The position numbers and the translations under genes were made by a program. A stretch of 43,978 bases of DNA from Actinacidiphila rubida. Its GTDB lineage: Bacteria > Actinomycetota > Actinomycetes > Streptomycetales > Streptomycetaceae. A model generated the notes under the pieces. The model had not been told where the DNA came from, made no database searches, and saw only the letters and a program-made list of their open reading frames with translations. This document shows positions 1 through 8,352 of this stretch, in pieces (position 1 is the stretch's first letter; the number at the start of each line of letters is the position of its first letter). The stretch covers positions 1 to 43,978 of the forward strand of contig NZ_FODD01000052.1 of NCBI RefSeq assembly GCF_900110255.1, in the 5' to 3' direction.

Positions 1-870
1 CGCCGCAGGGCGCCCATCGAGGCCATCATGCCGCTGCGGCTCGCCAAGTACGGCATACCGCTGTCGGAGACCGCGGACGCGGGCCTCCAGGCCGCTGGCA
101 TCGAGGCGCCGGCCACCTTGTGGTCGCGGGCAGCGCCTGTTCCAGCAGGGTTGGAACAGGCGCTGGCCGTGCTGGAACCGGGGGCCGCGGAGTCGGCAGC
201 TGGGGAAGTCCGGCTGGAACGGGCGCCTTCCGATGGCCTGGTCGCGGCGGCCACGGCCGGCCAGGTCGGCGAGCCAGAGGCCACATCGGCACTGTCCGAA
301 AGGGAAGCCCGCGAGTTCGCGCAGTACCAGGCGTTCGTCCGGCAGTACGGTGGCTTCCCCGCCGCCGAGGAGTTGCAGGCGTTCACGAGTTCCACGCCTG
401 CCGACCCGCTGACTGACGCGTTCCACCGGGAAGAGGGCCCTGAGCTGCCATTGGAACGCCAGGCCGGGTGGAACGAGCTGCAGGACGACACTGCAGCGCT
501 GGAATTCCAGCCGCCGTTCCAAGCCGAGGACGGCCCCGTCGCCGGGGCTGCCCCGTACGCCGGCGTCCCGGTCGCCCGACAGGGTGCTCCTGCTGGAACA
601 CGAGTCGTCCACGCCCGGGTGACACAACAACCACAGCAGCGGGCTCTCCTGGAGCCGTTCCAGGAGGAAGCCACGGAGGAGAGCGGGGACCAGTTGGAAT
701 CGCTGCCGGCCGGCAAGGCCGGTCTCCGGATGCTGTTCCAACGCCTCACCCCGGCCGAGCGGGACCAGCCCGACAACCGGCTCGCCCCCGCGTTGGCAGA
801 GCAGGTCGGGCTGTCCGTGGGAACCGCTCGCAAGTACCTGGGCGCGATCCGGCGAGAGGAATCCGCGTAG
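1..870 (+). CDS. C-terminal part of a plasmid protein with C-terminal helix-turn-helix (5' truncated by window edge)
   Basis: The reading frame is already open at base 1 (RRRAPIEAIM before the first internal ATG at 28), so the gene starts outside the window. About 290 residues are visible. The middle is low-complexity, rich in Glu, Ala, Gln and Pro. The last ~45 residues look like a winged or simple helix-turn-helix (LAEQVGLSVGTARKYLGAIR). C-terminal HTH segments of this kind occur in Streptomyces plasmid proteins such as DUF2637/SpdB-like and replication-associated proteins, but the N-terminal domain needed to decide is missing. The DNA carries many copies of TGGAAC/GTTCCA in several frames, so the gene body may also be a protein-binding locus. 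The reading frame is secure; the function is a guess. Confidence 0.75.
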   Translation, partial: RRRAPIEAIMPLRLAKYGIPLSETADAGLQAAGIEAPATLWSRAAPVPAGLEQALAVLEPGAAESAAGEVRLERAPSDGLVAAATAGQVGEPEATSALSEREAREFAQYQAFVRQYGGFPAAEELQAFTSSTPADPLTDAFHREEGPELPLERQAGWNELQDDTAALEFQPPFQAEDGPVAGAAPYAGVPVARQGAPAGTRVVHARVTQQPQQRALLEPFQEEATEESGDQLESLPAGKAGLRMLFQRLTPAERDQPDNRLAPALAEQVGLSVGTARKYLGAIRREESA

Positions 871-934
871 GCCCGCCGCGGCGCACAGCCCCGTTCCAAC
901 CTCTGCACCAAACAGGCTTGGAATGGCTTGGAAC
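139..934. repeat. Iteron-like cluster of TGGAAC/GTTCCA words
   Basis: Fourteen copies of the 6-mer TGGAAC or its complement GTTCCA start at 139, 152, 173, 215, 389, 420, 452, 469, 516, 594, 657, 735, 893 and 929, with TGGAAT variants near 500, 693 and 919. Under 0.5 copies would be expected in about 800 bp of ~70% GC DNA. They fall in different codon frames (Leu-Glu, Phe-Gln, Trp-Asn, Gly-Thr) and continue past the stop codon, so protein composition alone does not explain them. Two form inverted pairs: CCTGTTCCA (136-144) with TGGAACAGG (152-160), and CCCCGTTCCAA (889-899) with TTGGAACGGGG (928-938). An initiator- or partition-protein binding region is inferred. Confidence 0.6.
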
Positions 935-938
935 GGGG
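889..938. terminator. 11-bp inverted repeat downstream of the first gene
   Basis: CCCCGTTCCAA (889-899) and TTGGAACGGGG (928-938) are perfect complements separated by 28 nt, beginning 18 nt after the stop codon at 870. This could terminate the upstream transcript, but because its arms contain the recurrent TTGGAAC word it could equally be a protein-binding site belonging to the iteron-like cluster. Confidence 0.35.
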
Positions 939-1082
939 CGACTCGGGCGCTTCGGCGTGGTCTGAGACCGGGCACGCCACTCAGCACTCTCCGAGTTCAG
1001 CCCTCGCTGCCCGGGCCCCTCCCGTAGCCGGGTTGCGCCGTCCGACCGCCATGGCAGGCGGTTGCTCAGATGCTTGCACCGC

Positions 1083-1186
1083 CCGGTTGCACCGCAGGCC
1101 AGAGCGGAGAAGGCGCATCCACGAACCACAGCCGGACACGCTTGGGGACGCGGTGGTGCAACCGGCTCGGTGACCGGTTGCACCAC
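1083..1186. promoter_or_regulatory. Palindromic operator candidate with three CCGGTTGCACC copies
   Basis: GTGGTGCAACCGG (1153-1165) and CCGGTTGCACCAC (1174-1186) form a perfect 13-bp inverted repeat with an 8-nt spacer. A third copy of CCGGTTGCACC lies at 1083-1093. The palindrome ends 32 nt before the start of the small gene at 1219, within a 348-bp non-coding stretch (871-1218) that otherwise shows nothing recognisable. A repressor or autoregulator site is more likely than a terminator because of the isolated third half-site and the position just before a start codon. Confidence 0.4.
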
Positions 1187-1218
1187 GACCACGGTCACTC
1201 CTGAGGCACCATCGGCCC

Positions 1219-1422
1219 ATGGACGACACGCGCTGGACGGACGTCACGCTCCACGGCGGCCCGCTGGACGGCATGACCACGGTGGTAGATGCCGACGATC
1301 CAGAGCCCGGTGTTGGAATCCTGGCCGACGGGTGTTCCCACCCCGGCGGCCGTAGCTGGTACGAGCCCGACGCCGATGGGGTGTGGCGGTGGACCCACGA
1401 CATCCCCTGGGACGCGATGTAG
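1219..1422 (+). CDS. Small conserved-type hypothetical protein (67 aa)
   Basis: This is a 67-residue soluble protein starting at ATG 1219, rich in Asp, Gly and Trp, with THGGPLDG-like and DIPWDAM-like segments. It resembles short proteins of unknown function common in Streptomyces genomes and plasmids, but no named family could be assigned. It has no signal peptide or membrane segment. It lies just downstream of a palindromic operator candidate and converges with the leftward LysM/BTAD gene 112 bp away. No strong ribosome site is visible; a weak GAGG lies 13 nt upstream. Confidence 0.6.
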   Translation: MDDTRWTDVTLHGGPLDGMTTVVDADDPEPGVGILADGCSHPGGRSWYEPDADGVWRWTHDIPWDAM

Positions 1423-1534
1423 CCCCGCATAGGAACTGTTGGAATCGAGGTGCGCTCCTGGATTCCGCCCTCGTGGCGCCATGTCTCCAGGCTGCACAGA
1501 CAGCCCCAGCCGACCCGTCCCGCCGTGGTGAGAA

Positions 1535-4500
1535 TCAGGAGCGCGGCGCGCTGGCCGGCAGCAGGCTCCGCAGGACGTCCACGGTCGCGTCTTCCATGTC
1601 CGAGCCCAGCTCGTCACACAGCAGCCCCAGCTGCTGTGCGGCGCGCTCCAGGCCGTCATGGTCCCCGAGTGCGTGCCGCGCCTGGAAGACCAGCCGGTAC
1701 AGCCGCTCGGACTCCGGTGACGCGTCCAAGCCGCGGGTTGCCGCCCACAGCGCGCCTCGAGGATCGCCGACGTCCAGTCGCCGTTGCGCCAACTGCGCCG
1801 CGGTGTCGGTGATCGCCGAGATCATGTCCTGCGCGAGGTTCTCCGCCCACACGTAGCGGCGGGCTGGCGCCCCGGCGAAGGGCCGGCCGCGGACCAGTTC
1901 CAAGGCCAGGCGCAGGAGCCGGTCGCCGGTCTCGCCCGGTGTGGCGAGCCCCGTCGCGGTCATGTCCTGGAACTGGTCCCAGTCGCTGGTGACCGTGTTG
2001 GCCATGCGGTACAGAGCGTCTTCGGTGGAAGCCACCAGCGGCAGGAACTTGTCGCCGGCGTTGTCTGCGCCCAGCCAGCTCCGCAGCCTGGTGATCCAGG
2101 GGTTGCGGGTCTTGCGGGACACGTTCCGCCCGGGCCAGATCGCCTCGTCTAGGGCGTGGTGGTCTTGGCCCGGGTGGAGGATCATCCACGCGGCGATCTC
2201 GGTGACGGTGCGGCGGTTCTTGCTGTCCACGGTGCCGCGTGCGCCGATCACGTCGACCGGCCCGAGAACGCGGATCACCGGCGCCTCCAGCACCGGCGCT
2301 TCCGGGCTGGTCGCCACCACGGCGACGTCCTCGTGGAGGGGAGCCGCGGGTCCGGCGTCAGGCGCGTCCTCCAGATCCGGACCATCGGTGGGGGAGGGGA
2401 GGTCGCGCTCCAGGGACTCATCCGTGGCCGTCGCCTGTTCGGTGTCGTCCAGGTCGAAAGACGCGAACTTGGCCATCAACCCGCCGGGGCCCGACGGTCG
2501 CCCACTGCCCTGCGAGGCCGTGTCCGACGGCGGCGGGAACGGCGCTGCAGTCAGCGGCGCGTCGGTCGGGCCGGGTGACAGCACAGGGGCCGGCAGCTCC
2601 GCGGCCGCAGACGCGATCCGTTCCTCGAGTACTTCCGCGTCCGTCGCGACTGGAGCCGGAACGTTGGCCGGCTGCGGGGGAGCGTCGGGGGTGGTGTCGT
2701 CGCTGAGCGCCACCAGGTCGACCAGGTCGGCATAGTCGGCGTCCGGGAGCAGCTGCAGATCGGCGGTTACGGCAGCGCCCGGCACGCTCACCTGCCCGGC
2801 GGCCGTGTCCAACCAGAAGGCATCGTCGGGGAGGTCTCCGGGGCCGTCTGCGGTGGTGATGACGACCGTTGCGGTGCGCGGCGCCAGCGCGGCCAGGTCG
2901 ACGAGCGGCTCCTGGCCGTCGTCGCCGGCGTCGCTGAGGTCGGCGAGGACGATGTGCGGTGTCCATGCGGCGCCCTGGTCCTCGCCGATGAGCCGCGCCT
3001 GCCGAACTGTGGGCTTCCCGACGGCGGCAAGGGCCCGCGTCTGGTCGCTGTGATGGGCTGTCGCCGCACGTGCCGCGGCACGCACCGAGGGTGCGGCGGT
3101 GAAGCGTTCCGGCAGCAACTCCGGCAGCCGAGGGCAGGCCTGATCCCCGAACACGGTCACGTCCAGGTGATCGGCGTAGCGGCTGGTCGCCAGTTCGATC
3201 GCGATCGCGCGCAGGACCTGGAGCCGGTCCGGGCCGGTGATGTGGAGCAGCGGGTACTGCTCCAAGTCGACTAGCACCGTCCAGCCGTTGCCGTCACCGC
3301 CGAGAGTGATGAGCGCCGGGTAGGGGGCGTCGACCGTGTCAGTGGCGTCCGGACCGAGGAGTTCGCTGCTGCCGGTCGGGCAGTGCCACCGGGCCAGATC
3401 GCCGTTGACGGCAGCGAACGGCGGCACGGCGGCCGCGGGCGCCTGCAGGTGGAGGTCGAGCCCGCTGGGGGTGAGGACCGCGGCCGCGATCGCCGGCAGT
3501 TCCTGGCCGGCGGCAGCCAGGTGCACCGCTGCGGTGCGCAGCGCTGCGTCGACCATCACCGCCGCGTCCGGGTGCTCGGTCGCACGCAGCGCCCGCTCGG
3601 TCGCCGCGGCACTGCCGGCCGGCATAGCGATGCGGCGACCGGGCTGTCGCCGGCGCTGCTGGAAGACGCGGCGTGCGGCGAGCATCGTCAGTACGGCGGC
3701 CGCCAGGAGGCCGCCGCCGAGGGCGTACAGCGGCATGCGGCTGCCGGTTGCGGTGGCGTGCGCGGCGGTCGACGACGGGGCCGCGGCGTCCGGGGCCGAC
3801 GGCGCCGCGGTGGGGGAGTCGCTGGTGTGCGGATCCGCTGTGGTGCCAGGCGTGCTGGCCCCCACAGAGGGCGTAGTGCTCGGCTGGTCCTGCGGAGTTG
3901 TCGCCGGGGGCGTGGCCGGTGCGGGTGCAACCAGCGCGGGTCCCGTCGCGGCAGGCGGCGCCGACGGCTGGGCGTGGTGGTGCTGTTCCGTGGCGGGCGG
4001 GGCGCTGTGAGCGGTGGAGTTCTGCTCGGGGAGCAGCAGGATCTCGCGTGGGTAGATCAGGTCAGGATCGGTCAGGCGGTGGCCCTCGGGTTGCGGCTGA
4101 CCCTGGTTGAGGTGGTAGATCTCCGGCCACTCATCGGGGGCGCCGAGCTCGCTTTGTGCGATGCCGGACAGAGATTCCCCAGCCCGAACTGTGTGGGTGC
4201 GCGAAGGCCCTGTGCCGTCGCTCGCGGCTGCGTGGTGCGGGGCGTGGGACGGCAGGTGCAGGATCCACCCGGGCTGGATGGGCCCGTCGGCGCGGAAGTG
4301 GGTGCCGTCGACCATGGTCCGGCCGGTGTTCAGGTCGGCGATCTCCTGCCACCGGTTGCCGTCGCCGAGTTGCTGCTTGGCGATCGACCACAAGCTCTCC
4401 GCGGGGCGTACTTGCTGGACCGTGTACGTGACGATCCCGTCCCGATGACCGGCCCGGTGCTCCTGACCCATGGCAGGGGGCCTGGCGGTGCTCCCGGGCG

Positions 4501-4963
4501 TGGTGGTGCCCGCCTGGACCGGCGCGCTGGCCACCGGCGTGGCGGCCTGCGCCGGTGTCGAGGTGGAGGCCAGCGCGGTGCCGGCCGGCAGCACGAGGAA
4601 GATCGCGCCGACCAGGGTGGCCGCGGTGCGTTGCCCCAGCAGGCCCTTGAGTTGCGGGGCGGTGCGGCCGGCGAGTTGGGCAGGGATCTCCATCAGCACG
4701 GAGGCGGCGAACATGCCCCAGCCGATCCAGCCGACGACGGCGAGCGCGAGCAGGAAGACCTGCCCGCTGTCCTGGGTTGACAGCAGATGCCCCATCGCCC
4801 GGACCCCGTCGGGCCCGACGACGGCTGTGGCCCACCACAGCAGCGCCGGGATGCCGACCAGCAGCACCAGCAGCAGCCCGAGGCTGACCAGGGCCCGTAG
4901 GACGGCGCCGGCTGCCGAGCCGGGCCGCCGCCGTGTGCCGGAGGTGGGGGAGGGCTGAGGCAT
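1535..4963 (-). CDS. Membrane LysM protein fused to a BTAD-type transcriptional-activator domain
   Basis: The protein has 1142 residues from ATG 4963; a longer open frame to 5413 overlaps two pilus genes and is not coding. Three hydrophobic segments (about 20-48, 68-93, 112-131) precede two LysM modules (about 178-238 and 256-312: TVQQVRPAESLWSIAK and HTVRAGESLSGIAQ). A Pro/Thr/Ala-rich linker, a fourth membrane segment (about 411-431) and a long cytoplasmic part follow. The C-terminal ~240 residues, from IRVLGPVDVIG onward, resemble the winged-helix plus bacterial transcriptional activator (BTAD) region of SARP-type proteins. LysM binds peptidoglycan, so the protein may connect cell-wall sensing or pilus anchoring to a cytoplasmic regulatory domain. 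It is the last gene of the leftward Tad block, 14 nt after the preceding stop. The domain calls are firm; the role is inferred. Confidence 0.85.
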   Translation of the reverse strand: MPQPSPTSGTRRRPGSAAGAVLRALVSLGLLLVLLVGIPALLWWATAVVGPDGVRAMGHLLSTQDSGQVFLLALAVVGWIGWGMFAASVLMEIPAQLAGRTAPQLKGLLGQRTAATLVGAIFLVLPAGTALASTSTPAQAATPVASAPVQAGTTTPGSTARPPAMGQEHRAGHRDGIVTYTVQQVRPAESLWSIAKQQLGDGNRWQEIADLNTGRTMVDGTHFRADGPIQPGWILHLPSHAPHHAAASDGTGPSRTHTVRAGESLSGIAQSELGAPDEWPEIYHLNQGQPQPEGHRLTDPDLIYPREILLLPEQNSTAHSAPPATEQHHHAQPSAPPAATGPALVAPAPATPPATTPQDQPSTTPSVGASTPGTTADPHTSDSPTAAPSAPDAAAPSSTAAHATATGSRMPLYALGGGLLAAAVLTMLAARRVFQQRRRQPGRRIAMPAGSAAATERALRATEHPDAAVMVDAALRTAAVHLAAAGQELPAIAAAVLTPSGLDLHLQAPAAAVPPFAAVNGDLARWHCPTGSSELLGPDATDTVDAPYPALITLGGDGNGWTVLVDLEQYPLLHITGPDRLQVLRAIAIELATSRYADHLDVTVFGDQACPRLPELLPERFTAAPSVRAAARAATAHHSDQTRALAAVGKPTVRQARLIGEDQGAAWTPHIVLADLSDAGDDGQEPLVDLAALAPRTATVVITTADGPGDLPDDAFWLDTAAGQVSVPGAAVTADLQLLPDADYADLVDLVALSDDTTPDAPPQPANVPAPVATDAEVLEERIASAAAELPAPVLSPGPTDAPLTAAPFPPPSDTASQGSGRPSGPGGLMAKFASFDLDDTEQATATDESLERDLPSPTDGPDLEDAPDAGPAAPLHEDVAVVATSPEAPVLEAPVIRVLGPVDVIGARGTVDSKNRRTVTEIAAWMILHPGQDHHALDEAIWPGRNVSRKTRNPWITRLRSWLGADNAGDKFLPLVASTEDALYRMANTVTSDWDQFQDMTATGLATPGETGDRLLRLALELVRGRPFAGAPARRYVWAENLAQDMISAITDTAAQLAQRRLDVGDPRGALWAATRGLDASPESERLYRLVFQARHALGDHDGLERAAQQLGLLCDELGSDMEDATVDVLRSLLPASAPRS

Positions 4964-4977
4964 CGCAACGATCCTTG

Positions 4978-5424
4978 TCAGTCGGGGTTCTGTACGCCGT
5001 GCAGCAGCTTCGCGCTGCCGTGTCCGGTCACGGGGAGGGAGCCTATGCCGACCACCGGCAGGAACTTGGTGGCGTAGGAGCCGGTGACCGTCACCGTGAT
5101 GCTGGTGCGATCGGGCGAGATGTTGACGTGACCACGCGCGCCTGCCTGGTGCAGGAACGCGTAGGCGGCGGCCCGTGCGGCTTGCGGGTCGACGCGGTAG
5201 GCGGTTCCGGTGATCGCGGCGGCGGGGTCGAGAGCTTGGCCGCCGGCGCGGGCGGCCTCCATCGCCACGGTGTCTGCGCGCTCGGTTTCGCGTAGTTTTC
5301 CGCCGCCGTCGACGACCAGGCCGATGATGCCCAGCAGCATCACGGTCACGATCGCGGTGTACACCGCGATCCCGCCACGGTCGTCGGCGGCCCGCGGCTT
5401 GAGGGCCTTCCACTGGCGGATCAT
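4978..5424 (-). CDS. TadE/TadG-like pilus assembly protein
   Basis: The protein has 148 residues, with a short basic cytoplasmic N-terminus, one hydrophobic segment (AVYTAIVTVMLLGIIGLVVD, about 20-39) and an extracellular domain. This is the single-TM layout of TadE/TadG and RsaE-like pseudopilins, which act in Flp pilus biogenesis at the membrane. The start at ATG 5424 was chosen because it overlaps the upstream stop by four bases (ATGA), typical of coupled translation in this cluster. Minor pilins of this kind are usually present in two or three consecutive copies, as here. Confidence 0.75.
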   Translation of the reverse strand: MIRQWKALKPRAADDRGGIAVYTAIVTVMLLGIIGLVVDGGGKLRETERADTVAMEAARAGGQALDPAAAITGTAYRVDPQAARAAAYAFLHQAGARGHVNISPDRTSITVTVTGSYATKFLPVVGIGSLPVTGHGSAKLLHGVQNPD

Positions 5425-5882
5425 CCGTCGGCCTGCCGGGACCGGTAGGCGTCCACTGTGGATGTGGCGCTGCTGGTGAGGGTCTTGTGGCCGGGAGCTC
5501 CGGGCAGCAGCAGGTCCGACAGGTCGACGGTGCACCTCACGGTCACGTGGACGTATCCGACTTGGCCGACGGGCACAGCGAGCCCGCCGACGTCGACCTG
5601 TACGTCTGTGCTGGTGCAGTGGATCCCCTGGTCGTCCAGGGACTTGGCAGCCGCGGTGTCGGCGGCGGCTTGCGCCGCGGCGGGGGTGCGTTGGATGGAC
5701 GCGGCCCGGGCGGCGTCCTCTGCCGCTGTGTCAATCTTCCCGCCGGAGATGACCAGGCGGCCGGCGGCGATGGCCATGCACACGAAGGCGATCAGCAGTG
5801 GAGTGACGATCGCGGCCTGGATCGCCTCGCTGCCGCGATCCTCACGCAGCCGTCCGCGCAAGCAGGCCAGGTGGCGGTTCAC
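5421..5882 (-). CDS. TadE-family pseudopilin
   Basis: The protein has about 153 residues with a basic N-terminus, a conserved EAIQAAIVTPLLIAFVCMAI membrane segment containing the Glu that TadE-like proteins usually show near the TM start, then an extracellular domain with two Cys residues that could form a disulfide. GTG 5882 overlaps the previous stop as GTGA; another GTG at 5894 would add four residues. It sits in the run of three TadE/G-like genes at the end of the Tad cluster and is probably a minor pilin or assembly factor. Confidence 0.75.
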   Translation of the reverse strand: MNRHLACLRGRLREDRGSEAIQAAIVTPLLIAFVCMAIAAGRLVISGGKIDTAAEDAARAASIQRTPAAAQAAADTAAAKSLDDQGIHCTSTDVQVDVGGLAVPVGQVGYVHVTVRCTVDLSDLLLPGAPGHKTLTSSATSTVDAYRSRQADG

Positions 5883-6292
5883 GGCGCCGTCCACTGCTCG
5901 CGGGTCGCGGACGCGGATTGCGAGACGTGCAGGTCCGGGATGCCCGGCAGCATGCTGATCGCGGATCCGGACACGGTGATCGTCACCGTGTCGTTGGTGC
6001 TTCCGTCGGTCGACACCGCGCTGTCGCGCAGGCTGTCACCGCCGATCCGATCCAGCGTGGCCCGGGCGCGCGCTGCCCCGTCGCCGGGGGTGGACTGGTA
6101 GCCACGGCCAGCGTTGACGCCTTCGCGGGCAGCCGTCAGCGCGATGTCCCGGGCGTGAAACCACATGGCTGTCTGCACGACTGCGATGGTCAGCGCGATG
6201 ACGAACGGGAACACGATCGCCATCTGAATGCTGGCGTCACCGTCGTCGCGCCGCATGCGCGTCCGCACCGAGGTCGCCCACGCGCCCACCAT
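5879..6292 (-). CDS. TadE-family pseudopilin
   Basis: The protein has about 137 residues. A short charged N-terminus (RTRMRRDDGDASIQMAIV) runs into one hydrophobic helix (FPFVIALTIAVVQTAMWF) and then an extracellular domain including REGVNAGRGY, typical of TadE proteins. The start is uncertain: ATG 6292 follows GGGAGGG closely, GTG 6289 gives better spacing, and ATG 6307 is the longest option. It overlaps the next gene by four bases and lies just downstream of the small pilin gene. Confidence 0.75.
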   Translation of the reverse strand: MVGAWATSVRTRMRRDDGDASIQMAIVFPFVIALTIAVVQTAMWFHARDIALTAAREGVNAGRGYQSTPGDGAARARATLDRIGGDSLRDSAVSTDGSTNDTVTITVSGSAISMLPGIPDLHVSQSASATREQWTAP

Positions 6293-6319
6293 CGTCCCTC
6301 CCCACATCGTCGATGCCCG

Positions 6320-6526
6320 TCAGATCCCGGACAGCTTGCCGTTGTACTTGGAGATGACCACGGCGATGGTGCCGGCGATGACCAGGGCGCCGGCGACCGC
6401 GGCGACCCAGATGATGACGGTGGTGATCGAGATGTCGCCGCGGTCGCTTCCACGGGCCCGACCGGCTTCGAGCCGGTCCTGGACCCACTGGGAGACCCCG
6501 GCGAGACGGACAGCCAACGTGCGCAT
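6320..6526 (-). CDS. Small Flp-type pilin/pseudopilin candidate (68 aa)
   Basis: The protein has 68 residues: a charged N-terminal half, then ISITTVIIWVAAVAGALVIA, a single hydrophobic helix, and a short polar tail. This fits the size and layout of actinobacterial Flp-like pilins, the major subunit assembled by the TadABC machine. AAGGAG lies 9 nt upstream of the ATG. No prepilin peptidase (TadV/CpaA) gene is visible nearby, so processing, if any, would use a host enzyme. It lies between tadC and the TadE-like genes, the usual position. Confidence 0.65.
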   Translation of the reverse strand: MRTLAVRLAGVSQWVQDRLEAGRARGSDRGDISITTVIIWVAAVAGALVIAGTIAVVISKYNGKLSGI

Positions 6527-6547
6527 GATGCGTACTCCTTCAGGTAC

Positions 6548-7429
6548 TTAGGTGGTCAGGATGCGGATGACGGCAGGAAAAGCGATCAACAGCATGACCA
6601 AGACGGCGAGGAACGCGCCGGGCGCGGTCATCTTCTCGGAGTCGGCGTTGGCCTCAGTGGCCTGGTCCGACAACAGCTCGGTGCGCAAGTTCCTGGCGCG
6701 GGACCGGAGCGTGGCGTAGACGGAAGCGCCGTCGTCGGACGACTGCCGCATGATCGCGGCCAGGTCGTCCAGGACCGGCAGATCCAGCTCGGCAGTCAGC
6801 CGTCCCAGCGACTCCCAGTGCGGGACCTTGTCCACTCGCGAGCGGGCCAGCGCCTGCTGGATCCGGACGAACGCCCAACCGCTGCCGACCTCCGCGGCCT
6901 GCTCCATGGCCTGCTCCGCCGACACATTCCCGGCGCGCTTGAGGGCGACCAGGTCCAGGTAGGCGGCCATGGCGTGCGCGAACTCCTCACGAGCCCGCTT
7001 GGCCTGGTCGCGCAGGGACAGGTCCGGGGCGATCCACAACACCGCGCCGGCTAGCAGCCCGACGACCGCGGGCAGGTAGATCGGCATGCCCAACAGCAGA
7101 AACGGGACCGTGGCCAGCGGCGGCAGCAGCAGGCCCGCGCCGGCCAGCGCCACCTTGGTCAGCATGAACTTCCCCGCGGACTGGCCGACCAGGGCGAGGT
7201 TCTGGTGCGGGATACTCACCCCGGGCAGGTGCCCGAGGTGGTCCACCAGCCAGGCACCCCACCGCTCGTCACGGTCGTCCCCGACGGTCTCCGGCCGGAT
7301 CGCAGCGGGCTGGTTCAGGCGCTGCAGCGCCGGTCCCAGCGCGGGCGCCGGCAACGCCAACTCCTTGATGAGCAGGGCCACCCCGGCACCGACCGTGCAG
7401 CCAGCAATGACCGCTCCGACGGGAATCAC
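6548..7429 (-). CDS. tadC: TadC-like inner-membrane pilus assembly protein (T2SS F family)
   Basis: The protein has 293 residues from GTG 7429, which overlaps the upstream stop as GTGA and has AGGAGG just upstream; the longer open frame to 7678 is read-through of tadB. An N-terminal TM (VIPVGAVIAGC), a central pair of membrane segments (LLLPPLATVPFLLLGMPIYL and following), a cytoplasmic T2SSF-like region (AYLDLVALKRAGNVSAEQAM) and a C-terminal hydrophobic helix give the classical TadC layout. Partnering with TadB, it forms the platform on which the TadA ATPase drives pilus extension. Confidence 0.85.
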   Translation of the reverse strand: MIPVGAVIAGCTVGAGVALLIKELALPAPALGPALQRLNQPAAIRPETVGDDRDERWGAWLVDHLGHLPGVSIPHQNLALVGQSAGKFMLTKVALAGAGLLLPPLATVPFLLLGMPIYLPAVVGLLAGAVLWIAPDLSLRDQAKRAREEFAHAMAAYLDLVALKRAGNVSAEQAMEQAAEVGSGWAFVRIQQALARSRVDKVPHWESLGRLTAELDLPVLDDLAAIMRQSSDDGASVYATLRSRARNLRTELLSDQATEANADSEKMTAPGAFLAVLVMLLIAFPAVIRILTT

Positions 7430-8352
7430 GACACCTCCTGGAACGTCGCATCCGAAGCCGCCGGCGCTGCGGTGGCGACGCGGGATCGCGGGTCGGCGAT
7501 CAGGAACCGCGGGATCGGCTTGTGGTCGGCGAGCTGCCGCATCCACGCCAGCACCCCGATGAACCCCGCAACCAGCAGCGACAGCACCAACTGTCCGAGC
7601 AGCGTGCTGTAAGGGCGGGTGTAGCCCGGCACCAGGAACCCGACAACAGCCACCGTCAAAGTGATGATCGTCATCCACCGCACCGTGGTGCGGGGCTTGG
7701 CGCGGTCGCTTTCGATCGCCCGGCGCTTGGCGACCTCCTCGTGGACCGACTCCGCCAGGTCCTCCAGCGCCTGGGCCAGGCCCGGGCCGCGGTCGGACGC
7801 GGACAGGATCAGCGCGGCCACGATCTTGTCAGCGGTCACGTCGTCCAGCGCGTCACCGAACAGCCGCAGCGCATCGGAGGCCCGCCAGCCGACCTGCAGC
7901 CGGTCGACCAGGTCACCGACCTCCGTCGCGATCGCGTCGGGCACACCCTTGCGGGAAATCTGCAGCGCCTCGTCCAAGCCGCGACCCAACCGCAAGACGT
8001 TGCTCAGCCGCAGCGTCCAGTCACCCAACGCCTCCAACTTCGCGATCCGCACGGCAGCGCCCCGGGTCGGGGCCAGCAGCCACGGCACGCCCGCGACCGC
8101 GAGCATCACCAGCACCCCAGCGACGAACACACCGGTGACCAGCCACACGATGGCGCCTGCCACGGCGCCGATGACCAGCCGGGTACGGCGCCGCATCCGC
8201 GCGTCCAGGTCGGCCTGCCCGGTGCGGGCCCTCAGCCGCAACAACAGCGACGGCCCTTGGGGGGCGTCAGTGCCGACGATCCCGGCGACCAGCCCCACCA
8301 AGCCGGCGGACAAGACAAGGCCGGCCACCACCCACAACAGCAAGCCCGTCAT
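7426..8352 (-). CDS. tadB: TadB-like inner-membrane pilus assembly protein (T2SS F family)
   Basis: The protein has 308 residues from ATG 8352 (TGATG overlap with tadA). It has N-terminal TM helices (MTGLLLWVVAGLVLSAGLVG and a second around 80-115), a cytoplasmic T2SSF domain (LRLSNVLRLGRGLDEALQIS and a DRGPGLAQALEDLAESV segment) and two C-terminal TM helices (around 240-285). Family role: platform protein of the Tad/Flp apparatus, paired with TadC. Tight coupling to tadA and tadC supports the assignment. Confidence 0.87.
   Translation of the reverse strand: MTGLLLWVVAGLVLSAGLVGLVAGIVGTDAPQGPSLLLRLRARTGQADLDARMRRRTRLVIGAVAGAIVWLVTGVFVAGVLVMLAVAGVPWLLAPTRGAAVRIAKLEALGDWTLRLSNVLRLGRGLDEALQISRKGVPDAIATEVGDLVDRLQVGWRASDALRLFGDALDDVTADKIVAALILSASDRGPGLAQALEDLAESVHEEVAKRRAIESDRAKPRTTVRWMTIITLTVAVVGFLVPGYTRPYSTLLGQLVLSLLVAGFIGVLAWMRQLADHKPIPRFLIADPRSRVATAAPAASDATFQEVS

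Noticed and set aside
3383..4780. 465-codon plus-strand open frame
   Set aside because: Antisense to the LysM/BTAD gene and composed of Arg/Gly/Val repeats with no family features.
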